Part shown: positions 7,259-15,622 of the stretch, piece after piece
How positions within the stretch are numbered: position 1 is the first letter of the stretch
How the letters are laid out: every line of letters starts with the position of its first letter
Assembly (NCBI GenBank): GCA_002497295.1
Contig: DANO01000029.1
Span: 6,469 to 70,468 of the forward strand
Origin: Euryarchaeota archaeon UBA171
Lineage (GTDB): Archaea > Thermoplasmatota > Poseidoniia > Poseidoniales > Thalassarchaeaceae
Length of the DNA: 64,000 bases
Direction of reading: 5' to 3'
Translations under genes and position numbers: made by a program
The notes under the pieces: model-generated
Databases searched by the model: none
Told to the model about the DNA's origin: nothing
What the model saw: only the letters and a program-made list of their open reading frames with translations

Positions 7259-9808
7259 TTAATAGTCACGGCGTATATCGATACCATATCTGTTCCTTCC
7301 CATGAGTAATCTGGCCGTAACCATAGAGTTACCCTGCATGGTATCGATATGCGCCATATCGGGCCATTTGTCCAAGGGTTGGGCTAGCCATCCAACCATC
7401 TTGTGGCTCTTTCCACATACTGGAGGTGATTCCGATGAGGCCTTTTCCAAGGCCATTAAGAGGTCAGATATGTGAATTAATTGTAAATCCTCGAGATGTT
7501 CTAATCCCATTTCAGATTGTATTGCGTCTTCGAGTCTTCGAAGCAAGTCATTACTCGGCCCAGGATGTTCTAATCCATCTGTTCCAGGAAGGAAGTGATA
7601 TTCGCCCTTGGGTCTGAGTATTAATGCGGCCCAGGGGACGGAAGATAGCTTTGGTAGATTCCACCAATCTTCCATTTTGATAATGTTCAACAATAATTGT
7701 TCAGAGAGTGGTGCGTACCACTCCATGGGAAGATGCTGGATTACAACGCTTGAGAAAGAGGGGGTTAATCTGCCTCTTCCCTGCGTTATGCGGACGAATC
7801 TTGACCATGTGCTCAGATCTGAATTTGGGTGTCTACTCGCTGACTTGTGCACCTCATTGAAGAATTCATCAAGATTTTCTAAATCTTGTACTTTCATCGC
7901 AGCGGAAAGTGTGTCAACAGATATGAGGGGGGGATTCTGGAGCCATGCAGGGATGGCCCAACTTTTGAGATCCTGGATTATATCTCCTGAGAGATGATTT
8001 GCAAAGGTTAGCAATCGTGAAGCGACCCATGATGACCCATGGGAAGAAGATTCAGGGGGAGTCATTGGTCGCACATCGAAAGCGAAATTCGGATTTTCAG
8101 ATATTACTTGGCTGAATTGTTCTGAATATGCTGTTTGAAGCTCGGGAGTGGTTTGATCCATCAATATATGGACTTCGTATTCAGGTATATCCTCAAGGCG
8201 AATCATTGCTAACCATTTGATGTCCACCCTTTCCCCGATTCGTTTCCATCTATGCCACCTGAGGCCAGGGGGCGTGGCTATCAGAGATGCTTCCGGGTGC
8301 TCCGCTTCAATAGAGTTGGCCCAATCCTCATTTCGACCGAGCATCTCAGTTATAGATTCTAGAATAATGGGGTCTGAAGACTCTGAAGGGTCTAATTGAA
8401 CTTCCAACTTTGATTGAATTGAGTCTGTTTCATCTACCGGTGTCGTGGGAAACCGATTTGGCTTCCGATCGTCGATGCGAACGGGGGACGATAATCCGGC
8501 GGGATCTGAATATCTTGTCCAAGGGAGAGGCCTCGTAGGATCGGCACTCAATCTTGCTACCCCGGGGATATTGACTGAAGGGTGAGTAAGTATGATGCCT
8601 CTATCCAAATGTCTCATACAATCATGAATTAGATATTCTGGGAGATCTTCTTCAATTTCAACAAGCATCGGAATCTGAGTATTTGTTTGGATGGCCCACT
8701 CAATCAAGGAATGTCTCGCTCTAAGACCTAGATTGGAAGTATTCAGGCGATTGGTGTCGATTTCTTTGTTTTCAAAAATGGAATCCCCCCAGTCTAGTCT
8801 GAATCGTCTTAGAGTCTCTTCCGGAACTCGTGATCTTCTTCTGAATAATATTCTATCTTTCAAGGCCTGGGTCCTTCGGCGGAGCTGAGAAGGATTTGTT
8901 CTCGGATGAGCTAAACGTATCCAATTATCTAGTACTTCCAGAGGGAATACTGATTGGCGATTCTTGTTGTCTTGTATTCTGCCAATAATAAGGAATTCAT
9001 CAGGAGTGATTCTTGATATTAATGATCTACCCATGCGTCCTTCGATATCGACTACAAGTATTTCAGGTGAAAACACGGGCGTGGAATTGGGGTGTATCGT
9101 TCCTAAACGTATATTCGATTCAGAATATGAAGAAAATGGGTGTATGGCCAAATCGAACCTAGGCGTGAACCAAGTTCCCGGAGTTATTGAAATCGGCCTT
9201 CCAGATTCAATTATTCGAGCATGAAAAATGCATAATGGTCTATCGACTTCGGAGAATGACTCAATCTTGTTTGGATCTCCTGAAGTACTCGGTTCAGGGC
9301 GTAATTTTCCCGTATGTGGATTAATCCATCGATGAATTTTATTTTCTACTTCGGCAAGTGTCCAGATGACCCCTTCGCTTCCACTGGAGTCCTTAATGGA
9401 GAATGGGCGATCGGGGATTGCTATCGAAGCCTGATCAAATGGCAAGGTAGAGGCGAGTAGAAGTTGATCCTGATCACGCGATATCATGCACACTGCGTTA
9501 CTTGAAGGAGGAATCGGCGTACATGATTGAACTCTGTGAGCCTCATCCAGGATTATTGCCTCCCTACCCCTGTGTGTCAGGTATATCGAGGAGCCGCGGG
9601 TTCCTGGATCGGCAGTACTACTGACCATTTCCTCATTTCTGAGGCGTTTCAGCTCAGCAGAAACATGAGGCATCCTGAGACCAGTCTGCCGAGATATCTG
9701 GGCTACTGTCAAATCAGAATGAGACAGGGCGAAAAGAACTCTTCTACGGTGGAGCCCCCGGATTCTCCGAGGTTTGACTTCAGAGTTGGGAGATACGATC
9801 TCGACCAT
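7259..9808 (-). CDS. Large unknown protein with N-terminal winged helix-turn-helix
   Basis: The 849-residue product begins with a MarR/ArsR-like winged helix: residues 14-70 include LTVAQISRQTGLRMPHVSAE and a basic wing ending in LTHRGREA. The following nearly 780 residues match no family I know. They are soluble, rich in Trp, Pro and Arg, and show no membrane segment. The ATG at 9808 is preferred; a GTG three codons upstream (9817) is also possible. AT-rich DNA with a TATA-like box near 9875-9885 supplies a likely promoter. A one-component regulator with a large sensor or effector domain is the simplest reading, but that is inference. Confidence 0.75.
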   Translation of the reverse strand: MVEIVSPNSEVKPRRIRGLHRRRVLFALSHSDLTVAQISRQTGLRMPHVSAELKRLRNEEMVSSTADPGTRGSSIYLTHRGREAIILDEAHRVQSCTPIPPSSNAVCMISRDQDQLLLASTLPFDQASIAIPDRPFSIKDSSGSEGVIWTLAEVENKIHRWINPHTGKLRPEPSTSGDPNKIESFSEVDRPLCIFHARIIESGRPISITPGTWFTPRFDLAIHPFSSYSESNIRLGTIHPNSTPVFSPEILVVDIEGRMGRSLISRITPDEFLIIGRIQDNKNRQSVFPLEVLDNWIRLAHPRTNPSQLRRRTQALKDRILFRRRSRVPEETLRRFRLDWGDSIFENKEIDTNRLNTSNLGLRARHSLIEWAIQTNTQIPMLVEIEEDLPEYLIHDCMRHLDRGIILTHPSVNIPGVARLSADPTRPLPWTRYSDPAGLSSPVRIDDRKPNRFPTTPVDETDSIQSKLEVQLDPSESSDPIILESITEMLGRNEDWANSIEAEHPEASLIATPPGLRWHRWKRIGERVDIKWLAMIRLEDIPEYEVHILMDQTTPELQTAYSEQFSQVISENPNFAFDVRPMTPPESSSHGSSWVASRLLTFANHLSGDIIQDLKSWAIPAWLQNPPLISVDTLSAAMKVQDLENLDEFFNEVHKSASRHPNSDLSTWSRFVRITQGRGRLTPSFSSVVIQHLPMEWYAPLSEQLLLNIIKMEDWWNLPKLSSVPWAALILRPKGEYHFLPGTDGLEHPGPSNDLLRRLEDAIQSEMGLEHLEDLQLIHISDLLMALEKASSESPPVCGKSHKMVGWLAQPLDKWPDMAHIDTMQGNSMVTARLLMGRNRYGIDIRRDY

Positions 9809-10119
9809 CAATGACACCCACTGTCAACCATAATGTGTTTTACTAACCATTTATTGTATTAAAATGTTATTTTTGTTATATTAAGTTACATATTTCCAGT
9901 AGAAAATAACTTATCGTCGGTGCAATGGACCTATTGGATGGCTGAGATGGGGCCTATTCCTGCAACTTGATGTAACCAAAATGCAGACTCGACCAAGAAG
10001 CGTTATATTGTGGTCGATTGTCCTGCACTATAACGCTGAGGCGGTGGGTTACTGAGAGAGGCTTCAATGGTCTTTCAAATAGCCTTCTGGTAAAGCGTTT
10101 GAAGCGGAGGTGTAGATTA
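9809..10119. promoter_or_regulatory. Divergent promoter region between the large wHTH gene and the 86-aa gene
   Basis: The left part (about 9835-9900) is AT-rich, with a TATA-like box on the minus strand at 9875-9885 suited to the large winged-helix gene. The right part carries two interleaved inverted repeats (listed separately) and, just before the small gene, the Shine-Dalgarno-like GGAGGTG at 10107-10113. Apart from these no gene is evident in the gap. Confidence 0.5.
9990..10037. repeat. Two interleaved inverted repeats, possible operator
   Basis: AGCGTTATA (9999-10007) and TATAACGCT (10029-10037) are perfect 9-bp inverted copies separated by 21 nt. A second inverted pair, CGACCA (9990-9995) and TGGTCG (10011-10016), overlaps the first. 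The first arm contains a TATA-like core. They lie 80-130 nt before the 86-residue gene and about 190 nt from the large winged-helix gene, so either encoded DNA-binding protein could act here. Confidence 0.5.
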
Positions 10120-10380
10120 ATGAGAACAACAAGACTCAGAGAAAAAATCAAGAAATTCCTGAATGAGAGGGGGCAGGCAAATACTACTGAAATCCTTGAA
10201 CATGTTAATTCGACAATGCGTCATGGAACTACTCCTCAGCAGCTCGGCAATGTACTCTCGAAGGACAAAGATATTCGCAAGATAGCCACAACGAAGCGTG
10301 GAGGCGCCCTCTCGGGCAGATACGAGATATGTGTCTGGACGCTTCGAGAGGATGAGCGGAATTCTGAGCTTCAAGGATGA
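10120..10380 (+). CDS. Small basic, probably DNA-binding, winged-helix-like protein, 86 aa
   Basis: The ATG at 10120 follows GGAGGTG with a 6-nt gap, so it is preferred over longer in-frame starts upstream. The product is very basic at its N-terminus (MRTTRLREKIKKFL), then has a helix-turn-helix-like part (TTEILEHVNSTMRHGTTPQQ, about 24-43) and a strand-rich end (SGRYEICVW). This is the layout of small archaeal winged-helix proteins, though no named family is recognised. It converges on the aldolase gene with 2 nt between the stops. Confidence 0.7.
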   Translation: MRTTRLREKIKKFLNERGQANTTEILEHVNSTMRHGTTPQQLGNVLSKDKDIRKIATTKRGGALSGRYEICVWTLREDERNSELQG

Positions 10381-10382
10381 TC

Positions 10383-11390
10383 TCATACTTCGAGATCTGA
10401 TGACCAAGCACCTACTGCTGCCAGCGAATTCATCCTGGAGCGATGACGAAGCTTTGCTTGGGCGCCTTCAACGTCCGACTTCGACCATAGAGAGAGCGCG
10501 TCTGCAAGAAGTGCCCGGCCAAATGAAAATGTCAACGGCCAAGGGGCATTTCCAATAGTCAGATTGGTCTCATTGAGATGGGATGTTGCATCGATATCCG
10601 ACTGTCCTCCCGATAAGAATGCGACTCCCGCGACTTCTTGTGGGACCGTTTCTTTGAGCACCTCTGCAGTTGCCCTTGCAACAGATTCTGCATCGGCTTT
10701 TTCAGCTTCTGAGCCTGGTAGTATCATATTTGGTTTGAGAATAGTACCTCTGAGGTCGACACATTGAATCCTACACTCCGAATATACCGCCTTCAATATT
10801 CTAGACGTGATTGAAGCGCACTGATCTAATCCGTGAGGCCCTGTCATCAAAACTTCAGGTTCTATAATCGGGACTATACCTTGTTCTTGGCATATGGCAG
10901 CATACCTTGCAAGGGCATGTGCATTTACTGAGATTGCAGCGGCACTTGGAAGATCTCCTGATATCTTGATGACGGCTCTCCATTTGGCAAATCTTGCGCC
11001 CATGCGATAGTATTCTTCGCATCGGCCCCTCAATCCATCAAGACCCTCAGTGACGGTCTCTCCTTCGTGCCATGAAAGTGGTTTTGCCCCCGTATCCACC
11101 TTTATCCCTGGAATAATTCCCTTAGAAATCAGGTAATCGGGAATCGTAGTACCGTCATCCATTTCCTGTCGTATTGTCTCATCAAACAATATCACTCCTG
11201 AAATGTACTCCTCGATTCCTTCTGATGAAAACATAGCCGATCTATATGCCCTGCGAGTGTGCTCGCTCGGTTCCACATTCACGGCTTCCAATCGTTTTGA
11301 CATTGTACCGTTGCTTTCATCGGCTGCTAGAATGCCTTTTCCGGGTGCGACTAGATTTTTTGCGATTTGTTCCAATGACAGGGACGACAT
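10383..11390 (-). CDS. Class I fructose-bisphosphate aldolase, eukaryotic/bacterial type
   Basis: The 335-residue protein is a Schiff-base aldolase of the animal/plant/proteobacterial family. It has GILAADESNGTM (19-30), VDTGAKPL (98-105), KWRAVIKI (136-143), IIEPEV (175-180) and the Schiff-base lysine in GTILKPNM (K219). It cleaves or forms fructose 1,6-bisphosphate. Archaea usually use the unrelated DhnA-type aldolase or the bifunctional FBP aldolase/phosphatase, so this gene was probably acquired. It lies 58 nt downstream of glpX on the same strand, which fits a gluconeogenic pair. Confidence 0.93.
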   Translation of the reverse strand: MSSLSLEQIAKNLVAPGKGILAADESNGTMSKRLEAVNVEPSEHTRRAYRSAMFSSEGIEEYISGVILFDETIRQEMDDGTTIPDYLISKGIIPGIKVDTGAKPLSWHEGETVTEGLDGLRGRCEEYYRMGARFAKWRAVIKISGDLPSAAAISVNAHALARYAAICQEQGIVPIIEPEVLMTGPHGLDQCASITSRILKAVYSECRIQCVDLRGTILKPNMILPGSEAEKADAESVARATAEVLKETVPQEVAGVAFLSGGQSDIDATSHLNETNLTIGNAPWPLTFSFGRALLADALSLWSKSDVEGAQAKLRHRSRMNSLAAVGAWSSDLEV

Positions 11391-11448
11391 ATTCTACAAA
11401 ACGGCTACAAGAAACATGGCAATGAAGGCATCGCCTTGAAGTGCTACC

Positions 11449-12426
11449 TCAAAGATTAATTTCTACTAACGATCTAGTTGATGATTTGACATCAATAATC
11501 TCTGAAGTTACAACCATATTGCCTTCTGGATTCTTACGCACCCCGGGGACCCTTCCGGCGCAAACTCCTGATCCGATGTATACTGCATCACTAGAAGCGC
11601 AGAGTTCATCCCGGCCCCAAATATCGTTGATTCGGTCTCCAACCATCTTCAGTGCTCTCTCTTGGTGGTTCTCTGTTGTGGTTACAAGTCGTCCTTCGAA
11701 AGGGGCGTCAAGTCCACGAAGTGCTGTGGCAGTGATTACCCCCTCAGGTGCTGCCCCTATGCCCATCAGAAGATCGGTGTTGGAGTCGGGGTCTGCTGCA
11801 TCGAGCGCCGCTGCTATATCTCCGTCACCAATCAACCGGACATTGGCCCCTATTCCTTCTATTCTTGATATCAAGCCTGTATGCCGAGGACGATCCATCA
11901 CTACCACTGTCAAATCAGATATTGGGCGGTCAAGTACGTGGCTTGCAGCTTCTAGATTGTACTGTGTGGATCCTTCTAGACTTATCTCGCCTTTCAGTAT
12001 CGGGGGGCCTGCAATCTTGTCCATATAGCAGTCAGGGGCGTGGAGTAAAGCACCTCTTGGGGCTGCGGCCAGAACAGCCATGGCATTGGGCTTGTCATTT
12101 GCAACATGATTGGTACATTCAAGAGGGTCTACTGCGATATCTATCATCTGAGCATTCTCTAATCCTTGACTGGAACCTAATGGCTCACCAATCCAAAGCA
12201 TAGGTGCATCATCTCGCTCTCCCTCTCCAATAGCGACTCTGCCATCGAATGGAATTGTATCGAAGACGGCACGCATTGCCTCGACAGCCGCTCCATCGGC
12301 GGCTTTTCCGTCTCCTTTGCCTATCCAGCCGTAGGCTGCAGCTGCAGCTGAAGATGTAGCGCGAAGGAAATCTTCTGTCAAATCGCGAACTGGCACAGCC
12401 TGTTGTAGAGGTGGACAGCAATTCAA
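11449..12426 (-). CDS. glpX: Class II fructose-1,6-bisphosphatase (GlpX type)
   Basis: The 325-residue protein has the GlpX metal and substrate motifs: IGEGERDDAPM (66-76), AVDPLECTN (98-106) and a late GIGAAPEGVITA segment. It hydrolyses fructose 1,6-bisphosphate in gluconeogenesis. In the second motif the usual Gly (DPLEGT) is Cys104, worth noting since it flanks the metal site. The start is uncertain: a TTG at 12426 lies 2 nt after the moaC stop, and an in-frame GTG ten codons later is the alternative. GlpX is bacterial in origin. Confidence 0.9.
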   Translation of the reverse strand: MNCCPPLQQAVPVRDLTEDFLRATSSAAAAAYGWIGKGDGKAADGAAVEAMRAVFDTIPFDGRVAIGEGERDDAPMLWIGEPLGSSQGLENAQMIDIAVDPLECTNHVANDKPNAMAVLAAAPRGALLHAPDCYMDKIAGPPILKGEISLEGSTQYNLEAASHVLDRPISDLTVVVMDRPRHTGLISRIEGIGANVRLIGDGDIAAALDAADPDSNTDLLMGIGAAPEGVITATALRGLDAPFEGRLVTTTENHQERALKMVGDRINDIWGRDELCASSDAVYIGSGVCAGRVPGVRKNPEGNMVVTSEIIDVKSSTRSLVEINL

Positions 12427-12428
12427 TC

Positions 12429-12878
12429 CTACGCAGGATGCTTGTGCTTAGATAGCACCCGTATTCCTTCAATTGAGGTCCCCGGATATTGGCCATCTGA
12501 GTCCTTTAAAATTGGTTTTAACATGTCGAGCGCGCAGAGTAATCCTGCTGATACGCCGCACAGAGCCTCCATTTCGACCCCCGTCTTTGCCGTGGCGGAC
12601 ACAGTAACCGTACACCTCAAACCAAGATCATCATCTTCCCAGTCTACAGTACAGCTGTCTATCGGGATGGGGTGGCAATGCGGAAGAGATGTGGGTGTGT
12701 TCTTCACGGCCATAATGGCAGCAATCGTCGAAGACGTTCTGAGATCTCCTTTAGAGGTCGTGCCCTCCAGTGCTACTTCCAATACCTGTGGAGGGACCGC
12801 TAGAACTCCTGTTGCTATTGCTCGGCGGAACATCGGTTTTTTTGAACCGATATCAACGACTGACGGGTTATTGGGCAT
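12429..12878 (-). CDS. moaC: Cyclic pyranopterin monophosphate synthase MoaC
   Basis: The 149-residue protein matches MoaC throughout: VDIGSKKPMFRRAIATG at the start, the TSLPHCHPIPI segment with the conserved histidines at about 62-72, TGVEMEALCGVSAG (99-112) and the C-terminal Lys-rich region. MoaC works with MoaA to make cyclic pyranopterin monophosphate for the molybdenum/tungsten cofactor. It lies 43 nt downstream of moaE and 2 nt upstream of glpX, so cofactor and sugar genes appear to share a transcript. Confidence 0.95.
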   Translation of the reverse strand: MPNNPSVVDIGSKKPMFRRAIATGVLAVPPQVLEVALEGTTSKGDLRTSSTIAAIMAVKNTPTSLPHCHPIPIDSCTVDWEDDDLGLRCTVTVSATAKTGVEMEALCGVSAGLLCALDMLKPILKDSDGQYPGTSIEGIRVLSKHKHPA

Positions 12879-12921
12879 ACGTCTCTCTCCGCATGGGGGT
12901 ACTTAGGCGCTCGGACATGTC

Positions 12922-13341
12922 TCAACCAAGCCCCTCTATCCAATATTCGCCGCTTGAACGGATCTCCTTCTTCCATATTGGCGCCTGACGCTTTAATTCA
13001 TCGATGGTCCAACTACAAGCAGCGAAGGCCTGGTGTCGGTGAATCGCAGACACATGTATACACACGATCGTTTCACCGGGTTCGACGTAGCCAATTCTGT
13101 GTGCGATGACGATTGATTTTAGATTCTGTTCTTCGACAGCTTTCTTTCCGATTTCCTGCAAGACTTTGGGGAGGCGGCTTCCCCATACCTCAAACTCGAG
13201 CCCCATCACTTCTTCATCGCCATGGCTAGCTCGTACAAGGCCGATGAAAGACGCAACTGCTCCAGCACCATCAGAATTAATCATAGTCATCAAATTAGAA
13301 GGATCAAGTGGGCTCTCTGTGACGATAACCTCGACGACCAT
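12922..13341 (-). CDS. moaE: Molybdopterin synthase catalytic subunit MoaE
   Basis: The 139-residue protein shows the MoaE signature: GAVASFIGLVR (27-37), HRIGYVEPGE (81-90), HRHQAFAAC (101-109) and the active-site lysine stretch WKKE near the C-terminus. MoaE and the thiocarboxylated MoaD insert two sulfurs into cPMP. No moaD is adjacent. It heads the minus-strand run moaE-moaC-glpX-aldolase and is divergent from the flavoprotein gene at 13400 across 58 nt. Confidence 0.94.
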   Translation of the reverse strand: MVVEVIVTESPLDPSNLMTMINSDGAGAVASFIGLVRASHGDEEVMGLEFEVWGSRLPKVLQEIGKKAVEEQNLKSIVIAHRIGYVEPGETIVCIHVSAIHRHQAFAACSWTIDELKRQAPIWKKEIRSSGEYWIEGLG

Positions 13342-13399
13342 GCCCGTCGGGCGTGAATCTGAGGGATAGGGCTATCTCCATCGGACGAGGTGGAATAGC

Positions 13400-14623
13400 G
13401 TGGGTGAAAGAGTGGACATACTCGGAGCCGGTCTTTCCGGCCTTGCGGCTGCGACTATTCTCGCCAAGGCAGGAAGAGAAGTTCATGTCCATGAGGTACG
13501 AAAGGACAGCGGAGCTCGTTTTGATGGGGACTTCCAAGGAATTGAAAATTGGACTTCTCAAGAAGACTTCTTCGATGAAATGCGCGAATGGGGGCTTGAT
13601 CCGGGGGCCTTCAAATCAAACCCATTCAGCATAATCGACCTGGTTCACCCAGATGATGTGATAACAAATCCAATCACAGATGATATCGCATTTAGGGTAG
13701 TGGAGCGTGGAACGGATAAGCATTGCATAGATCAGGGATTCAAAGAAATGGCGAAATCGGCTGGTGCGAAAATTCACTATGGCGCGAAGAAGGATCCCTT
13801 GGAATGCGACATAATAGCCGCTGGCCCAAGGCAATCGAGTGCAGTGGCATTCGGAGAGATATTCAAGACCAGCCATGATAATCATGTGACATTTCAACTC
13901 AATGACAAGTTAGCTCCAGGAGCCTACAGCTACATGATTATCATAGATGGTATCGGGTTGATTTGTACGTGTCTGTGGAGGAAACAGCGTAAGAGTGGAC
14001 GGTTCCTTGATGAGACCATAGCGTGGTATGATCGGAATTACGAATTAGATAGGGTGCCCATAAAGCGAGTCGGGGGAAAGGGGGATTTCTCAATCCCAGA
14101 TCGTTACATCGTTGATGGTCGCCATTACGTCGGTGAAGCAGGCGGGCTTCAGGACTTCATGTGGGGCTTCGGTATGCGCTATGCAATAACCAGCGGAGTG
14201 CTAGCAGCGAAATCAATCATGGGAGAGGTGGATTATGAAGAGGAGGTTCGTACACGTCTTCTCCCATTGGTTAAGGCGAGTGCGACTAATCGATTCTTGA
14301 TGAACAGAATGGGCGATAGGGGATTCAAGGCAGTAGCAAGATACTGGATGAGGGACCAGAAGCGTTCAGGAGATGGGTTGGGATTCATGAGACGGATTTA
14401 CGAACCAGGCCTGTTGAGAAGAATGATCTGGCCCGTGGCTCGGTTGGCGATGTTGAGAAGAGGGGCATCTTCAGATGGGCGTCGGCATCTCCGTATGCCT
14501 TTTCGAAAGGCGCTCAAGAGAGATATATGGGAACCAAGCGCTGAGGCCCTAGGAGTGTCAGAACAGTGGAAGAAGACACAGAAGAAAGGTGCTAAGACTT
14601 CTTTCAGTAGTTCTGATCAGTGA
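13400..14623 (+). CDS. FAD-dependent oxidoreductase, geranylgeranyl-reductase-like
   Basis: The 407-residue protein starts with a dinucleotide-binding loop (ILGAGLSGLAAATIL, 7-21) and has the second FAD motif YVGEAGG at about 246-252, followed by a GMRYAITSG segment like that of geranylgeranyl reductases. That family saturates archaeal isoprenoid chains. The C-terminal 100 residues are strongly basic and may form an amphipathic membrane contact. The start is a GTG at 13400, placed directly before the FAD strand. The exact substrate is not certain. Confidence 0.75.
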   Translation: MGERVDILGAGLSGLAAATILAKAGREVHVHEVRKDSGARFDGDFQGIENWTSQEDFFDEMREWGLDPGAFKSNPFSIIDLVHPDDVITNPITDDIAFRVVERGTDKHCIDQGFKEMAKSAGAKIHYGAKKDPLECDIIAAGPRQSSAVAFGEIFKTSHDNHVTFQLNDKLAPGAYSYMIIIDGIGLICTCLWRKQRKSGRFLDETIAWYDRNYELDRVPIKRVGGKGDFSIPDRYIVDGRHYVGEAGGLQDFMWGFGMRYAITSGVLAAKSIMGEVDYEEEVRTRLLPLVKASATNRFLMNRMGDRGFKAVARYWMRDQKRSGDGLGFMRRIYEPGLLRRMIWPVARLAMLRRGASSDGRRHLRMPFRKALKRDIWEPSAEALGVSEQWKKTQKKGAKTSFSSSDQ

Positions 14624-14684
14624 CCTTGCGAGGTCTAAATTCGTTAATCGCTTGGTTGATATGGGCGTTTGAGGCCGACGATGC

Positions 14685-15545
14685 ATGGCTGAATGGCCCG
14701 AACTTACCCCAATGAAGAATAGACTCGTCAACTATGGCGTGACTGACAATGGTATTGCCATTATTGAGTTGATATCAGACTCCGATGGTGCGCCTCTTGA
14801 AGAGGGAAAAACTGCAGTCAATACCTACACCAGAGAAATGTGGCACGACATAGATGATGCAATCTTGAGCGCACGTTTCGATGACGAAGTAAGTGTGATT
14901 TTGATAACAGGGCATGGAGATAAATTCTTCTCAGCAGGGGCTAGCATAAAATATCTAAATCGGCTTACTCCTCGCTACAAGTATTTCTTCTGCCTCCATG
15001 CCAATGAGACATTGAGCCGACTTGAGCAGACGCCTAAGCTCGTTGTCGCCGCACTGAATGGCCACACAGTAGGAGGGGGGCTCGAGATCGCAATGGCAGC
15101 AGACATCAGAATTGCTCGCAAAGGGAATTTCCAAGTCGGTCTTCCAGAGGTCTCGCTCGGGGTTTTGGCTGGTACTGGTGGTACAGCTAGGCTTTCACGA
15201 CTGGTTGGAAAAGCGAAATCAATGGAAATAATGGTTACTGGTAGAAAATTCCAATTCGAGGAGGCAAAAGACATGTCTCTCGTGCACGATGTATATGACA
15301 GCATGAGTCTGGAAGAGTTCCGTCAAGATGTCCTTGACTATGCGAGTCAGTTCTCCTTGCCATTTGCTGCAGCAAAGGCGATTGGAAATATCAAGAGAAG
15401 TGTGCAAAGCGGTCTCGAAATACCGTTAGAATATCATCTAGCACTAGAACGCGAGTTGCAATCTGACCTCTTCCAATCAGATGACGCGAAAGCAGGTATA
15501 GCGGCGTATGTGGACAAGAAAACTCCCAAATTTAGTGGGCAATAG
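14685..15545 (+). CDS. Enoyl-CoA hydratase/isomerase family protein
   Basis: This 286-residue crotonase-fold protein has the oxyanion-hole region SAGASIKYL (about 86-94), GGGLEIAMAADIR with the first catalytic-type Glu and GLPEVSLGVLAG with the second. Both glutamates of true hydratases are therefore present. The N-terminus is about 20 residues longer than typical. It opens the CoA-thioester block and stands 77 nt before the BoxB-like oxygenase gene, so it is a candidate for hydration or ring opening of the oxygenase product. Confidence 0.88.
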   Translation: MAEWPELTPMKNRLVNYGVTDNGIAIIELISDSDGAPLEEGKTAVNTYTREMWHDIDDAILSARFDDEVSVILITGHGDKFFSAGASIKYLNRLTPRYKYFFCLHANETLSRLEQTPKLVVAALNGHTVGGGLEIAMAADIRIARKGNFQVGLPEVSLGVLAGTGGTARLSRLVGKAKSMEIMVTGRKFQFEEAKDMSLVHDVYDSMSLEEFRQDVLDYASQFSLPFAAAKAIGNIKRSVQSGLEIPLEYHLALERELQSDLFQSDDAKAGIAAYVDKKTPKFSGQ

Positions 15546-15622
15546 TTTCTTTGTATCCTTGATATTCAAAATTTGCTGGTAAAAGCCTGAACTTGAAATA
15601 CGACCTAGCGGTCATAGAGGTT

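Noticed and set aside
6956..7262. Short plus-strand frames in the GC-rich gap
   Set aside because: They are two overlapping short frames rich in Pro, Arg and Ser with no ribosome binding site, and paired RNA segments explain the sequence better.
11441..12028. 195-codon plus-strand frame opposite glpX
   Set aside because: It is the complement of a well-supported enzyme gene, and its Ser/Thr/Pro-rich product matches nothing.
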